The notes: generated by a model from the sequence alone, not told the origin. DNA of 64,000 nt from Luteibacter flocculans (GCF_023612255.1 NZ_CP063231.1:1346001-1410000); one strand, 5' to 3'. Positions 32,543 through 42,256 are shown, counted from the stretch's first letter. Numbers and translations are program-made.

Positions 32543-33433
32543 TCAGTCACGAAAGCGCTTGGTGAGGTCGCCATAGGCGTCAATGCGGCGATCGCGCAGG
32601 AACGGCCAGATGCGGCGGACGTGTTCGCTGCGCTCCATGTCCACCTCGCACAGCAGCAGTTCGCGGCCTTCGGTGCCGGCCTGCGCGAGAAATTCGCCCT
32701 GCGGCCCCGCGACGAAGCTCGAACCCCAGAACTGGATGCCGCCACCGACCTTCGACGGATCGGCCTCGTAGCCCGTGCGATTGCACGCGAGCAGGGGCAG
32801 GCCGTTGGCGACGGCGTGGCCGCGCTGCACGGTGATCCATGCCTCGCGCTGGCGCGCCTTTTCATCGTCGCTATCGCTCGGATCCCAACCGATCGCGGTG
32901 GGGTAGAACAGCAGGTCCGCGCCGGCCAATGCCATCAAGCGCGCAGCTTCCGGGTACCACTGGTCCCAGCACACGAGCACGCCGAGCTTGCCCACGGAGG
33001 TGCTGATGGGCTCGAAGCCGAGGTCGCCCGGTGTGAAGTAGAACTTCTCGTAGAAGCCCGGGTCGTCGGGGATGTGCATCTTCCGGTACTTGCCGGCGAT
33101 GGCGCGCGAGCGATCGAAGACCACGGCGGTGTTGTGGTACAGGCCGGTGGCGCGCTTCTCGAAGATCGATGCGACGACCACCAGTTTCAGTTCCTCGGCG
33201 AGCGCGCCGATGCGATCGGTGCCCGGGCCGGGAATGGTCTCGGCCAACTCGAACACGTCCACGCTTTCGTGCTGGCAGAAATACGGGCCGTTGTGCAGTT
33301 CCTGCAACAGGACGAGTTCGGCACCGGCCTTGGCCGCCTCGCGCAGGCCGGCCTCGATCGCGTCGAGGTTGGCGTCGCGGCTGCCGCGGTCGGTTTCCTG
33401 GAGGAGGGCGACCTTGAGGGTCTTACGGGTCAT
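32543..33433 (-). CDS. aguB: N-carbamoylputrescine amidase
   Basis: The 296-residue protein is a nitrilase-superfamily hydrolase with catalytic E45 (LLQELHNGPYF), K118 (KYRKMHIPDD) and C155 (VLVCWDQWYPE). The HNGPYFCQ and GFYEKFYFTPGD segments are typical of AguB. It hydrolyses N-carbamoylputrescine to putrescine, CO2 and ammonia. It lies 40 bp after aguA on the same strand, so the pair completes the agmatine-to-putrescine route. Start at 33433 is favoured by family length. Confidence 0.95.
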   Translation of the reverse strand: MTRKTLKVALLQETDRGSRDANLDAIEAGLREAAKAGAELVLLQELHNGPYFCQHESVDVFELAETIPGPGTDRIGALAEELKLVVVASIFEKRATGLYHNTAVVFDRSRAIAGKYRKMHIPDDPGFYEKFYFTPGDLGFEPISTSVGKLGVLVCWDQWYPEAARLMALAGADLLFYPTAIGWDPSDSDDEKARQREAWITVQRGHAVANGLPLLACNRTGYEADPSKVGGGIQFWGSSFVAGPQGEFLAQAGTEGRELLLCEVDMERSEHVRRIWPFLRDRRIDAYGDLTKRFRD

Positions 33434-33473
33434 GGACGTTCCTCGCGCGGCACCCGCCGCGCTTGCAAGTGAG

Positions 33474-34511
33474 TCAGGCGGCAACCGCCGCGGGCAACTG
33501 CATGGTGATGCAATGCAGGCTGCCGTTCTGCCAGATCAGTGGACGACACGGTATCTGGACCACCTCGCGGCCCGGATGGGCCAACCCGATGATCCGGGCG
33601 GCTTCCGCGTCCACGCGGTCGCCGTAGGCAGGCACCAGCACGGCGCCATTGACGATCAGGTAATTCGCGTAAGACGCCGCGAGCCGCCTGCCTTCGTCGA
33701 GGATCGGTTGCGCCCAAGGCAGCGGATGCAGCACGTAGCGCGCGCCTTCCGGCGTACGCAGTTCCGCCAGTTCCGAGGCCATCTGGGCCAGTTCCTCGAA
33801 ATGCGGATCGCTGGCGTCGTCGCACGCCTGGTAAACGATGCCGCCGTCCTCGGAAAAGCGCGCCAGCGTATCGATGTGGGCGTCGGTGTCGTCGCCTTCA
33901 AGGTAGCCGTGCTCGAGCCACAGTACGCGGTCGGCATGCAGCGTGCTCGCCAGCGTGTCGGTCATCGTCTCGCGGGAAAGCTCCGGATGACGCTGGTGCA
34001 GGCACTTCCACGTGGTGAGGATCGTGCCGCGGCCGTCGCTCTCGATGCCGCCGCCTTCCAGCGCCCAGTCGATACGCTTGTGCGGCAGGCCGCTCAGCAC
34101 GCCGCGCTGGAGCAGTCCGGTGATGATCGCGTCGTCCCGTTCCGCGCCGAACTTGCCGCCCCAGCCGGTGAAACGGTAGTCGTTGAGCAGCACGCCCGCA
34201 GGACCGGTGAGGGTGATCGGCCCGGAATCGCGCAGCCAGGTGTCGTCGTACGGCAGTTCGATGAAGTGCAGTCGTGACATGTCCGCGCCGGCCTGCTCGA
34301 TCGCCAGTCGGGCGCGCTCGCGCAGCGCGCCATCGGCAACGATGACATGCAGCGGCTCGAAGCGCGTGACAGCCGCCGCCAGGGCCACATAGGTGGTCTC
34401 CACCTCATCGAGGCGGTCGGCCCAGTCGGTATCGGCATGGGGCCAGGCGATCAGCACGCCCGCCTGCGGTTCCCATTCGGCGGGCAGACGGTAAGAGGTC
34501 GGTTCGGTCAT
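33474..34511 (-). CDS. aguA: Agmatine deiminase
   Basis: The 345-residue protein matches the agmatine (peptidylarginine-like) deiminase family: PAEWEPQAGVLIAWPH at the N-terminus, DTWLRDSGPI, NDYRFTGWGGKF, the LEGGGIESDG loop, WLEHGYLEGDDTDAHID, and catalytic Cys334 in GSLHCITMQ. It converts agmatine to N-carbamoylputrescine. It is the first gene of the aguA-aguB operon. No agmatine transporter or regulator is adjacent. Confidence 0.96.
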   Translation of the reverse strand: MTEPTSYRLPAEWEPQAGVLIAWPHADTDWADRLDEVETTYVALAAAVTRFEPLHVIVADGALRERARLAIEQAGADMSRLHFIELPYDDTWLRDSGPITLTGPAGVLLNDYRFTGWGGKFGAERDDAIITGLLQRGVLSGLPHKRIDWALEGGGIESDGRGTILTTWKCLHQRHPELSRETMTDTLASTLHADRVLWLEHGYLEGDDTDAHIDTLARFSEDGGIVYQACDDASDPHFEELAQMASELAELRTPEGARYVLHPLPWAQPILDEGRRLAASYANYLIVNGAVLVPAYGDRVDAEAARIIGLAHPGREVVQIPCRPLIWQNGSLHCITMQLPAAVAA

Positions 34512-34639
34512 GGCGGCGGGGCGACAGAGGGGAAGCCCGCCATTCTAGCCGACTGCGGGGAACCGCTTCAGCGAAGAAAGCCCCACGGAGCGAAAGAACA
34601 ATGTGGGAGCCCAAAGGAGCAAAGGTGCGAGGAGCAAAG

Positions 34640-34760
34640 GTGGGAGCCACCCTGGTGGCGATAAGCCAACGAAGCGGTGTAGCAGCAATGCAAGCCCCCA
34701 TCGCCAGCAGGCTGGCTCCCACCGGCAAGATCCTGTCGCCTCCAGGGCGACTCCCACAGG
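34640..34760. repeat. REP-type intergenic hairpin cluster 2
   Basis: Upstream of aguA lie copies of the same REP-like family as at 30.2-30.4 kb: 34640-34670 (GTGGGAGCCACC...GGTGGCGA then TAAGCCAAC), 34699-34722 (ATCGCCAGCAGGCTGGCTCC) and a divergent copy at about 34736-34760 (GTCGCC...GGGCGACTCCCAC). The first two are in opposite orientations, the usual paired REP layout. They could form hairpins at transcript ends. Confidence 0.7.
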
Positions 34761-34780
34761 GCAGGCAGTAACCCGGATGC

Positions 34781-35122
34781 CTACCTTGGATTCGCGGGGC
34801 TGGTGTTGTTACCGGCAGGAGTGTTCAGCACCGTGTGGATCACGTGGCTGCGTTCGAAATAGACGATGTAGCCCGGGTACATCCAGCGGTTGATCACCGG
34901 CTGGTTGCGGCTGCCGCCGCCGCGGGCATCGAGTTTCGCCGTGGGCTGGCCGAAGCGCCGCTCCACCTCGGCCATGCTCATGCCCTTGCGGGGCAGGTTC
35001 ATGGACTGCTCCTGCTGCACGCGCTGCATGAGCAGCGTGTCTCCGGCAACGGCGGACGAGGCCACGGTGGCCGTCACGAGCGCCAGCGCGATCGCGGTAA
35101 GAACAGGCTTGAAGGTCTTCAT
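34781..35122 (-). CDS. Exported BamE-like small protein
   Basis: The 113-residue protein has a signal peptide (TAIALALVTATVASSAVAG) and a short domain with the SmpA/BamE-like pattern: GMSMAEVERRFGQPTAKL, then WMYPGYIVYFERSHVIHTVL. It lacks a lipobox. Its fold suggests an envelope role but not the true BamE. It is divergent from the ABC-F gene. Confidence 0.65.
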   Translation of the reverse strand: MKTFKPVLTAIALALVTATVASSAVAGDTLLMQRVQQEQSMNLPRKGMSMAEVERRFGQPTAKLDARGGGSRNQPVINRWMYPGYIVYFERSHVIHTVLNTPAGNNTSPANPR

Positions 35123-35299
35123 GATGACTCCGTCGCGCTCCCCATGCGGCGCAGGACGCCGTTGTAACAGATCGCCCCAGGGCACGCCATGGGCGGCGCG
35201 CGACGGATCGCGCACCTGTGGCCTGCGTCGCGTTTCGCGGACGGCAGCGGCCGGGGCGGCTATCATGCGCAGTCGCCTCCCGCTGTTGTCGCCCAACTC

Positions 35300-37189
35300 A
35301 TGATCTCGTTCCGCAATCTCGCCCTCCGTCGGGGCAGCCGCACCTTGCTGTCGCGGATGGACCTCACGATCCAGACCGGCTGGAGCCTGGGCGTCATCGG
35401 CCGTAACGGCTGCGGCAAGTCCACCTTGTTCGCTGCACTCAAGGGCGAACTGGAGCCCGAGGTGGGCGATCTGGACATGCCGTCGCGGATTCGTCTCGCG
35501 TCCGTGGCGCAGGAGACGCCGGCCTTGCCCGATCCCGCCATCGAGTACGTGCTCGGCGGCGACGTCGAGGTAGCGGCCGCGCTCAAGGCGGAAGCCGATG
35601 CCTTCGCCGCCGACGATCACGAAGCCGTCGCCGCCGCGCACATGCGCATCGAGGAAGTGGGCGGGTACGACGCGCGTGCTCGTGCCGGGCGGCTCATGCA
35701 TGGCCTGGGCTTCGCGCCGGAAACGCACGAACGGCCGGTGTCATCGTTCTCGGGCGGTTGGCGCGTGCGCCTCAATCTCGCCCGCGCGCTGATGGCCCCG
35801 TCGGACCTGCTGCTGCTCGACGAGCCCACCAACCATCTGGATCTCGATGCGGTGCTGTGGCTCGAAGAATGGCTGCGCCGCTACCAGGGCACGTTGCTCA
35901 TCATCTCGCACGATCGCGAATTCCTCGACGGCGTGATCTCGCACACGATGCACCTGCACGACGGCACGGCGAAGCTGTACACCGGTAACTACAGCGCGTT
36001 CGAACGGCAACGCGCCGAGCACCTGCGCCAGCAACAGATTGCGCACGAGCGCGAACAGGCGGAACGCGCGCACCTGCAGTCCTTCATCGACCGCTTCAAG
36101 GCCAAGGCCAGCAAGGCCAAGCAGGCGCAGTCGCGCATGAAGCGCCTGGAGAAGATGGCCGGCACCGAAGCCGTCCGCGCCGAGCGTTCTTTCAGCTTTT
36201 CGTTTCCCGAGCCCGATCGCTTGCCGACCTCGATGCTGCAGCTCGATCACATCGACGCCGGTTACGGCGATCATGTGGTGTTGCGCGACGTGGCCTTCGG
36301 CCTCGAATCGGGTGATCGCATCGGTTTGCTCGGCCCCAACGGCGCCGGTAAATCCACGATGGTGAAATCGCTGGTCGGCGAACTCGTGCCGCTGCGTGGC
36401 GAACGCGGCTTCCACAAGGACACGCGCATCGGCTACTTCGCGCAGCACACCGTGGAAAGCCTGCGAGAAGGCGCCAGCCCGTTCGATCATCTGCAGGAGA
36501 AGGCGCCGAACGCGGGCGCGCAGGTACTGCGCGATTACCTCGGTACGTGGAACTTCCCCGCCGACCGTGCCTTCGAGCCGGTGGATGCGTTCTCCGGCGG
36601 CGAACGCGCGCGTCTCGCGCTGGCGCTGATCGCCTGGGACAAACCGAATCTGCTGCTGCTCGACGAACCGACCAACCACCTCGATCTCGACATGCGCGAA
36701 GCGCTGGCGGATGCACTGGCGGCGTTCGATGGCGCGCTGGTGCTCGTCTCGCACGATCGCCACCTGCTGGGCATGGTCTGCGACGAATTCTGGCGCGTGG
36801 CGGACGGCACGGTCGAGCCGTTCGACGGCGACCTCGACGACTACGCCCGCTGGCTGCGCAGCCGCGCTACCACGCGCAAGACGGCTGCGGTCGCTTCGGC
36901 TCCGGCCGCTGCGCCGGTGCAGGCGTCGGCGAAGGAGCGGCGCAAGCTCACGGCAGAGGAGCGCGAAAAGGAAAAACCGCTGCGTGCTCGCGTGAAAAAA
37001 ATCGAGTCGTTGATCGAAGGCATGGATCGCGAACTGGTCGCCATCGAAGCCAAGCTCGCCGATCCCGCCGTCTATGAAGGTTCCACGGCCGACCTCATGG
37101 CGCTCGGGCAGCGTCAGGCGGCATTGCGTGGCGAGAAGGAAACGCTCGAGCTGGAATGGCTCGGCATCCTCGAACAGATCGAGGCGTGA
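35300..37189 (+). CDS. ABC-F family ATPase (YheS-like)
   Basis: The 629-residue cytosolic protein has two ABC domains in tandem: Walker A GRNGCGKST and GPNGAGKST, signatures SSFSGGWRVRL and FSGGERARLAL, and Walker B with DEPTNHLD twice. The interdomain linker (about 235-300) is helical and basic, and a C-terminal coiled coil (about 545-625) follows. The start MISFRNLALRRG and the ETPALPDPAIEYVL segment resemble YheS. ABC-F proteins bind the ribosome. It is first of a plus-strand run with the rpfE-like gene and recJ. Confidence 0.92.
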   Translation: MISFRNLALRRGSRTLLSRMDLTIQTGWSLGVIGRNGCGKSTLFAALKGELEPEVGDLDMPSRIRLASVAQETPALPDPAIEYVLGGDVEVAAALKAEADAFAADDHEAVAAAHMRIEEVGGYDARARAGRLMHGLGFAPETHERPVSSFSGGWRVRLNLARALMAPSDLLLLDEPTNHLDLDAVLWLEEWLRRYQGTLLIISHDREFLDGVISHTMHLHDGTAKLYTGNYSAFERQRAEHLRQQQIAHEREQAERAHLQSFIDRFKAKASKAKQAQSRMKRLEKMAGTEAVRAERSFSFSFPEPDRLPTSMLQLDHIDAGYGDHVVLRDVAFGLESGDRIGLLGPNGAGKSTMVKSLVGELVPLRGERGFHKDTRIGYFAQHTVESLREGASPFDHLQEKAPNAGAQVLRDYLGTWNFPADRAFEPVDAFSGGERARLALALIAWDKPNLLLLDEPTNHLDLDMREALADALAAFDGALVLVSHDRHLLGMVCDEFWRVADGTVEPFDGDLDDYARWLRSRATTRKTAAVASAPAAAPVQASAKERRKLTAEEREKEKPLRARVKKIESLIEGMDRELVAIEAKLADPAVYEGSTADLMALGQRQAALRGEKETLELEWLGILEQIEA

Positions 37190-37200
37190 CGGTGGCGCCC

Positions 37201-38106
37201 ATGCTTCATGTGCTGCTGCCCGGGCGCGAGAAGCTTGCCTCGGTGCCGTCGTTCGCCGCCTGGGTCGCGCGTGGCACTGCCTTGCCCGCCGCTGTGCCCG
37301 GTTACCTCGGTGCGTTGGCCGAACATTTTCGCTGGCCCGAGGGACCCTTGCCGGTCGCTGCGCTGATTCGCCAGTCGGTGGCCGGCGATGCGGAAGGCGC
37401 GCTCTGGCTTTGCGCAGACCCCGCCTGGATACAGGCGGAACTGAATGGTGCGCGCCTCCTGGCCTGCGGCAATCTTGTGCTCGATGGCAACGATGCGAAG
37501 GCACTCGTCGATGCGCTGGCGGAGACGTTCGACGCCGAAGGCATGCAGCTGCACATCGGTGATGCGGCGCACTGGCAAGTTCGCTTGCCGAGCTATGCCG
37601 AAGTGCCCGCATTCCCCGAGCCCGAAGACGCCCTGGGTGCCGACTTCTTTACGCAGTTGCCGCAAGGCGACGCCGGCCGCCGATGGCGTGCCTTGCTCAA
37701 CGAAGCGCAGGTCGTATTGCACAACCATCCGGTCAATCGTCATCGCACGCGGCAGGGTCTACCGCCGGTGAACAGCGTCTGGCTATGGGGTGCGGGCACG
37801 CTGCCCGCGTGGGTGGAGACGGGCCTCAACCGCGTCTACAGCGATGACCTCGTGGCCTGGGCGCTCGCCCATCGTGCCAACGTGGACGTGCAGGCGCGTT
37901 CGCAATTCGCGAGCCTCGATTCGGCCAACGCCGCCTGCGAACTGCTCGATCTTCAGGACATCCAGCCGGATGCTTTCGAACGTACGTGGTGGCCCGCCAT
38001 CGAAGCGCGCCTGCTGGCCGGTGCGGATATCCGCCTGGCCTTCGCCGATGGGCAGCGCGTGAGCCTGCACCGCCGCCACCGTCTTCGCTTCTGGCGCAAG
38101 GCATGA
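37201..38106 (+). CDS. RpfE-like / phosphoglycerate-mutase-like conserved protein
   Basis: The 301-residue protein is a conserved Xanthomonadales type usually found next to recJ and often called RpfE or phosphoglycerate mutase. It has LHVLLPGREKL at the start and PPVNSVWLWGAG about two-thirds in, with NEAQVVLHNHPVNRHR before it; the latter motif is a good marker of the group. No metal-dependent mutase active site is seen. It starts 12 bp after the ABC-F gene and overlaps recJ by 4 bp. Its biochemical function is not known. Confidence 0.7.
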   Translation: MLHVLLPGREKLASVPSFAAWVARGTALPAAVPGYLGALAEHFRWPEGPLPVAALIRQSVAGDAEGALWLCADPAWIQAELNGARLLACGNLVLDGNDAKALVDALAETFDAEGMQLHIGDAAHWQVRLPSYAEVPAFPEPEDALGADFFTQLPQGDAGRRWRALLNEAQVVLHNHPVNRHRTRQGLPPVNSVWLWGAGTLPAWVETGLNRVYSDDLVAWALAHRANVDVQARSQFASLDSANAACELLDLQDIQPDAFERTWWPAIEARLLAGADIRLAFADGQRVSLHRRHRLRFWRKA

Positions 38107-39815
38107 CGGCGAAGGTGTGGCGCCAGCGCATCGTGACAACGGCGCCGAGCGGCTGGCCTGCGCACGTGCATCCGGTCATCCAACGCATCTACGCCGCGCG
38201 TGGCGTCTGCACGCCTGAAGACGCGGAACACCGTCTCGCACGCCTGTTGCCGCCACACCTGCTCGGCGGCATGGAGCGGGCTGTCGCGCTGCTCATGCGC
38301 GCGATCGAAGCGGACCAGCGCATCGTCATCGCAGGCGACTACGACTGCGACGGTGCCACGGGCACGGCGGTGGCGGAGCGCGGTCTGCGTCTGCTCGGCG
38401 CACGCCATGTCAGCCACGTGGTGCCAAACCGTTTCGTGCACGGCTATGGGCTCAGCGAGGCATTAGTGGCGTCGCTGGAGCCCACGCCCGATCTCATCGT
38501 TACCGTCGATAACGGGGTGGCGAGCGTGGCCGGTGTCGCGGCGGCGCGTGCACGTGGCATCGCAGTGCTCGTCACGGACCATCATCTGCCGGGCGACACG
38601 CTGCCGGATGCCGACGCGATCGTGAATCCGAACCTTGCCGACGACGGCTTCCCGAGCAAGGCGCTGGCCGGTGTCGGCGTGATGTTCTATCTGTTGCTCG
38701 GCCTGCGCGCGGCATTGCGCAGCGCGGGGCGTTTTCCACAGGGCGAACCGGATCTCGGCGCGCTGCTGGATCTCGTCGCGCTCGGTACGGTCGCCGATCT
38801 GGTGCCGCTCGATTTCAACAACCGAGTGCTGGTGGAAGCGGGCCTGAAGCGCATGCGCGCAGGCAAGGCCTGCGCGGGCATCACCGCGCTCATCGAGGCG
38901 AGTGGTCGCTCGCTGGCGACCGTCGGTGCCACGGATCTCGCTTTTGCCGTCGGCCCGCGCCTCAACGCAGCGGGGCGTCTCGAAGACATGTCGCTCGGCG
39001 TGGCGTGCCTGCTTACCGACGACCAAGGCATCGCACGGCGTTATGCGGAGCAGTTGTCGGCGATCAACCAGGAACGCCGCGACATGCAGGCGGGCATGGT
39101 GGAGGAAGCCGAGACCATGGTGGCGCGTGCCGCGCATGTGGATGCCGTCGGCGTTGCCTTGTTCGATCCGGGCTGGCATGCGGGTGTCGTTGGCCTCGTC
39201 GCCTCCAAGCTCAAGGAAAAATTGCATCGGCCGGTCGTGGCGTTCGCGCCTGCGGGAGACGACAGCGACGAGCTGCGCGGCTCGGCGCGTTCGATCTCGG
39301 GCTTCCACATCCGCGATGCGTTCGCGGAGATCGACGCGAAGCATCCGGGCCTGATCCTGCGCTTCGGCGGTCATGCCATGGCAGCGGGGCTCAGCCTTCG
39401 TGCCAGTGACATCGAGCGTTTCGCGGCGGCGTTCGACGCGGTGGCGCGGCGACATCTCGATGAGGAACGCCTGCAGGCGCTCGTCCATACCGATGGCGAA
39501 CTCGACTACCGCGACCACACGCTCGATCTCGCGCGACAGTTACGTCATGCGGGACCGTGGGGGCAGGCGTTTCCGCCTCCGCTGTTCGAGGCGCGGGTCG
39601 AGTGCGCCTCATGGAAGCCGATGGGCAGTCGTCATCTGCGCTTGCAACTGCGCCATACGCAAGGCGGTGCGCCGCTGGATGCCGTGATGTTCAACTGCTA
39701 CGACGGTACGCCGCCGCCGACGCGCATGCGCGTGGCGTATGAACTCTCCGTCAACGACTGGCAAGGCCGGGAGAGCCTGCGACTGTTGCTCACGCACATG
39801 GAAGCGAGCGCGTGA
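38103..39815 (+). CDS. recJ: Single-stranded-DNA-specific exonuclease RecJ
   Basis: The 570-residue protein has the DHH phosphoesterase motifs in order: DYDCDGATG, VTVDNGVAS, VTDHHLPGD, and ALGTVADLVPL, then the DHHA1 domain with GGHAMAAGL (about residue 425) and an OB-like C-terminus. RecJ degrades ssDNA 5' to 3' in recombination (RecFOR), base-excision and mismatch repair. It overlaps the preceding gene (ATGA) and the next (GTGA), so three genes are coupled. Confidence 0.96.
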   Translation: MTAKVWRQRIVTTAPSGWPAHVHPVIQRIYAARGVCTPEDAEHRLARLLPPHLLGGMERAVALLMRAIEADQRIVIAGDYDCDGATGTAVAERGLRLLGARHVSHVVPNRFVHGYGLSEALVASLEPTPDLIVTVDNGVASVAGVAAARARGIAVLVTDHHLPGDTLPDADAIVNPNLADDGFPSKALAGVGVMFYLLLGLRAALRSAGRFPQGEPDLGALLDLVALGTVADLVPLDFNNRVLVEAGLKRMRAGKACAGITALIEASGRSLATVGATDLAFAVGPRLNAAGRLEDMSLGVACLLTDDQGIARRYAEQLSAINQERRDMQAGMVEEAETMVARAAHVDAVGVALFDPGWHAGVVGLVASKLKEKLHRPVVAFAPAGDDSDELRGSARSISGFHIRDAFAEIDAKHPGLILRFGGHAMAAGLSLRASDIERFAAAFDAVARRHLDEERLQALVHTDGELDYRDHTLDLARQLRHAGPWGQAFPPPLFEARVECASWKPMGSRHLRLQLRHTQGGAPLDAVMFNCYDGTPPPTRMRVAYELSVNDWQGRESLRLLLTHMEASA

Positions 39816-40798
39816 TCGCTCGTGCCGGCCGCGCGACGTCCCTCGGGGCGATCCTCATCGCGCTGCTTTCCGCGCTGTTCTTCACCCTGACCTACGTGCT
39901 CAATCGCGCCGTCGTGAGTGGCGGCGGTCATTGGCAGTGGGCAGTGATTCTGCGTTACCTCATCACCTTGCCCTTGCTGGCCGCGGTACTGCCATTTCAG
40001 GGCGGTACGGGCGCCTTGCCGCGGGAGTTGCGTGCATATCCGCGCACCTGGCTGCTGTGGAGCAGCGTGGGTTTCGTGCTGTTCGGCGTGCCGCTGACCT
40101 GGGCGGCGAGCAGCGGACCGTCATGGCTGGTCGCCGGCAGCTTCCAGATGACCGTGCTCGCGGGGCCGTTGATGGCGCCCTTCATCTACCGCGACGAGCG
40201 GGCACGCTGGCACGTGGCGCCGCTGGCTATCGGCACGCTGATCGTCATGGGCGTGATGATGTTGCAGTTCGGCCACGCACACGGCGCACTCGATGCGTCG
40301 GCCTGGCTGGCCGTGGGCGCCGTCGTGTTCGCCGCCTTCGCCTATCCGCTCGGCAACCGAAAGATTCTCCTGCATCTGGAGCGCACCGGCACCCAGCTCG
40401 GGGCCGTGCAACGGGTGTTCGGCATGACGCTGGCGAGTTGGCCGCTGTGGTGGATCCTCGCCGCCATCACGTGGTTCACGGTGGGCGCGCCGACCTTGAC
40501 CGAGGTGCTGCTAGCTGGCGGCGTGGCTCTCTCATCCGGCGTGATCGCCACGGTGCTGTTCTTCCATGCGACGGAGCGGGTAGGGCGCCGGCCCACGGCG
40601 CTGGCCGCCGTGGAGGCGATGCAGGCAGCCGAACTGCTATTCGCCACCGTCATTGGCGCCGTGTTCCTGCACGAGGCGGTCCCCGGGCCCCTGGACTCCA
40701 CAGGTGCCGTCGTCATTGTCATGGGCATCGTGCTGTTTGCCCGGGCCAGCGGGCGCGAAGCCGTGGTCGACGATGCGTCCGCCGATCGAGGTGCTTGA
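39812..40798 (+). CDS. EmrE-family multidrug resistance efflux transporter (DMT superfamily)
   Basis: The 328-residue protein has about ten predicted transmembrane helices in a two-repeat DMT arrangement (LGAILIALLSALFFTLTYVLN, MTVLAGPLMAPFIY, AFAYPLGNRKI, VEAMQAAELLFATVIGAVFL). It matches the longer EmrE family rather than EamA. The substrate is not known. The GTG start at 39812 overlaps the recJ stop. It lacks a nearby regulator. Confidence 0.8.
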   Translation: MIARAGRATSLGAILIALLSALFFTLTYVLNRAVVSGGGHWQWAVILRYLITLPLLAAVLPFQGGTGALPRELRAYPRTWLLWSSVGFVLFGVPLTWAASSGPSWLVAGSFQMTVLAGPLMAPFIYRDERARWHVAPLAIGTLIVMGVMMLQFGHAHGALDASAWLAVGAVVFAAFAYPLGNRKILLHLERTGTQLGAVQRVFGMTLASWPLWWILAAITWFTVGAPTLTEVLLAGGVALSSGVIATVLFFHATERVGRRPTALAAVEAMQAAELLFATVIGAVFLHEAVPGPLDSTGAVVIVMGIVLFARASGREAVVDDASADRGA

Positions 40799-40850
40799 CG
40801 CGCCGGGGCGCCGACTGGCGTAGGCTGGCCGAAGTCTCGCTGGAGGTGTC

Positions 40851-41306
40851 ATGAAAACCCTCGTTCTCGCCCTGCTGTTCGGACTGCCCCTCGCCGCATC
40901 CGCGACACCGCCGCCCGGCACGCACCGGGAGCCCGCTCCCGCGCCCGATCCGATGCAGCACTTTTCGTGGCGCGACGACGCGGCCGGCTACACCTTCGTC
41001 GCTCCGCCGCGCTGGGCGGGCAAGGTGCGCGCCATACCGCTGGCATCGGCCGACCTGGCCGCGTCCGGCGCGCTCAGCGGTGTGCGCTTCGTCGCCGGCA
41101 ATCGCACGCTGCTGGTGCTGCTCACCACCGACGAGACGCGGGCCAAGGCGTTGACCGCCACCGGCGCCACCGAGCTGTCGCGACACGATGGACATGTCGT
41201 GGCGTTCAAGGCGGCGTCGCAGACCGGCAGCCTCGCGCTCACCGCTGTCGAGCTGGCTGCAGCGGTGCAATGGGACGGTGGTGCGGCAGGCAGCGTTGCC
41301 AGGTAG
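40851..41306 (+). CDS. Exported hypothetical protein
   Basis: The 151-residue product has a signal peptide (TLVLALLFGLPLAASA) and a mature domain with FSWRDDAAGYTFVAPPRWAGKV (cited in part), reminiscent of small lipoprotein-like beta domains with an Ala-rich body. It follows the exporter gene by 52 bp. No family is recognised. Confidence 0.55.
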   Translation: MKTLVLALLFGLPLAASATPPPGTHREPAPAPDPMQHFSWRDDAAGYTFVAPPRWAGKVRAIPLASADLAASGALSGVRFVAGNRTLLVLLTTDETRAKALTATGATELSRHDGHVVAFKAASQTGSLALTAVELAAAVQWDGGAAGSVAR

Positions 41307-41342
41307 CGGCACCGGGCCGCCACGTGGCGCAACACTCGGGCG

Positions 41343-42209
41343 TTAGCCCTCGCGGACGCGGATGAGCCCTTCCTGCGCCGTGGAGGCCACGAGGACGCCG
41401 TCGCGGGTGTAGATCATGCCGCGCGCCAGGCCGCGCGCGCCCTGCGAGGTGGGGCTGTCGAAGGAGTAGAGCAGCCACTCGTCGATACGGAACGGGCGAT
41501 GGAACCACAGCGCATGGTCGAGGCTCGCCATCTGCATGTTGCGGGTCAGATAGGAAATGCCATGCGGCAGTGTGGCCGTGCCGATCAGGTGGAAGTCGGA
41601 GGCATACGCCAACAGCGCCTGATGCAACGACAGCGTGTCGGCGATCGGTGCGGTGAGGCGGAACCAGATGTGCTGGTACGGCGGTCGCTTTGCCGGGCGC
41701 AGTTCGTCGCGCGGCCACACGTGGCGGAATTCGAACGGGCCGTCGATGCCGAGCCAGCGCTGCGTCTTCTCCGGCAACCGACCGAGCTGTTCGGCTGACA
41801 TCGCGGGCATGGGCTCCACGTCTTCCGGTGCCGGCACCTCGGGCATCGACATCTGGTGTTCGTAGCCCGCTTCGGGTTCCTGGAACGAGATGGAGCCGTT
41901 GAGGATCGGCTGCCCGTGCTGGATCGCGACCACGCGGCGAGACGAGAACGAACCACCGTCGCGCGTGCGCTCCACGCTGTAGACAATCGGTGCGTTGATG
42001 TCGCCGGCACGCAGGAAATACGCATGCAGCGAGTGCGCCTCGCGGCTCGGGTCGACGGTGCGCTGCGCAGCAGAAAGGGCCTGGCCGAGCACCTGGCCGC
42101 CGAAGACGAAACGGGTGCCGATATCGCGACTCTGGCCTCGGAACAGGTTGTCTTCGAGGCGTTCGAGTTCGAGCAGTTCGACGAGTTCGCCGACGTGGTT
42201 GTCCGACAT
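41343..42209 (-). CDS. tesB: Acyl-CoA thioesterase II
   Basis: The 288-residue protein has the double hot-dog fold pattern of TesB: GTRFVFGGQVLGQALSAAQ, HSLHAYFLRAGD, RDGGSFSSRRVVAIQHG, and SLDHALWFHRPFRIDEWLLY toward the C-terminus. It hydrolyses medium- and long-chain acyl-CoAs. The start at 42209 (MSDNHVGELVELLELE) matches the family. It is followed on the complementary direction by the amidase gene upstream on the same strand (about 47 bp gap), so both may be co-transcribed. Confidence 0.94.
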   Translation of the reverse strand: MSDNHVGELVELLELERLEDNLFRGQSRDIGTRFVFGGQVLGQALSAAQRTVDPSREAHSLHAYFLRAGDINAPIVYSVERTRDGGSFSSRRVVAIQHGQPILNGSISFQEPEAGYEHQMSMPEVPAPEDVEPMPAMSAEQLGRLPEKTQRWLGIDGPFEFRHVWPRDELRPAKRPPYQHIWFRLTAPIADTLSLHQALLAYASDFHLIGTATLPHGISYLTRNMQMASLDHALWFHRPFRIDEWLLYSFDSPTSQGARGLARGMIYTRDGVLVASTAQEGLIRVREG

Positions 42210-42256
42210 GGGTGTCCCTGGCATGAGAGGTGCGCGAAGCTGCCAGTATAACGGGG

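Noticed and set aside
31253-33472. A 739-codon plus-strand ORF opposite the TraB and aguB genes
   Set aside because: It is antisense to two clearly recognised genes and shows the composition of a GC-driven shadow.
35741-37612. A 623-codon minus-strand ORF opposite the ABC-F gene
   Set aside because: It is antisense to both ATPase domains and lacks any domain of its own.
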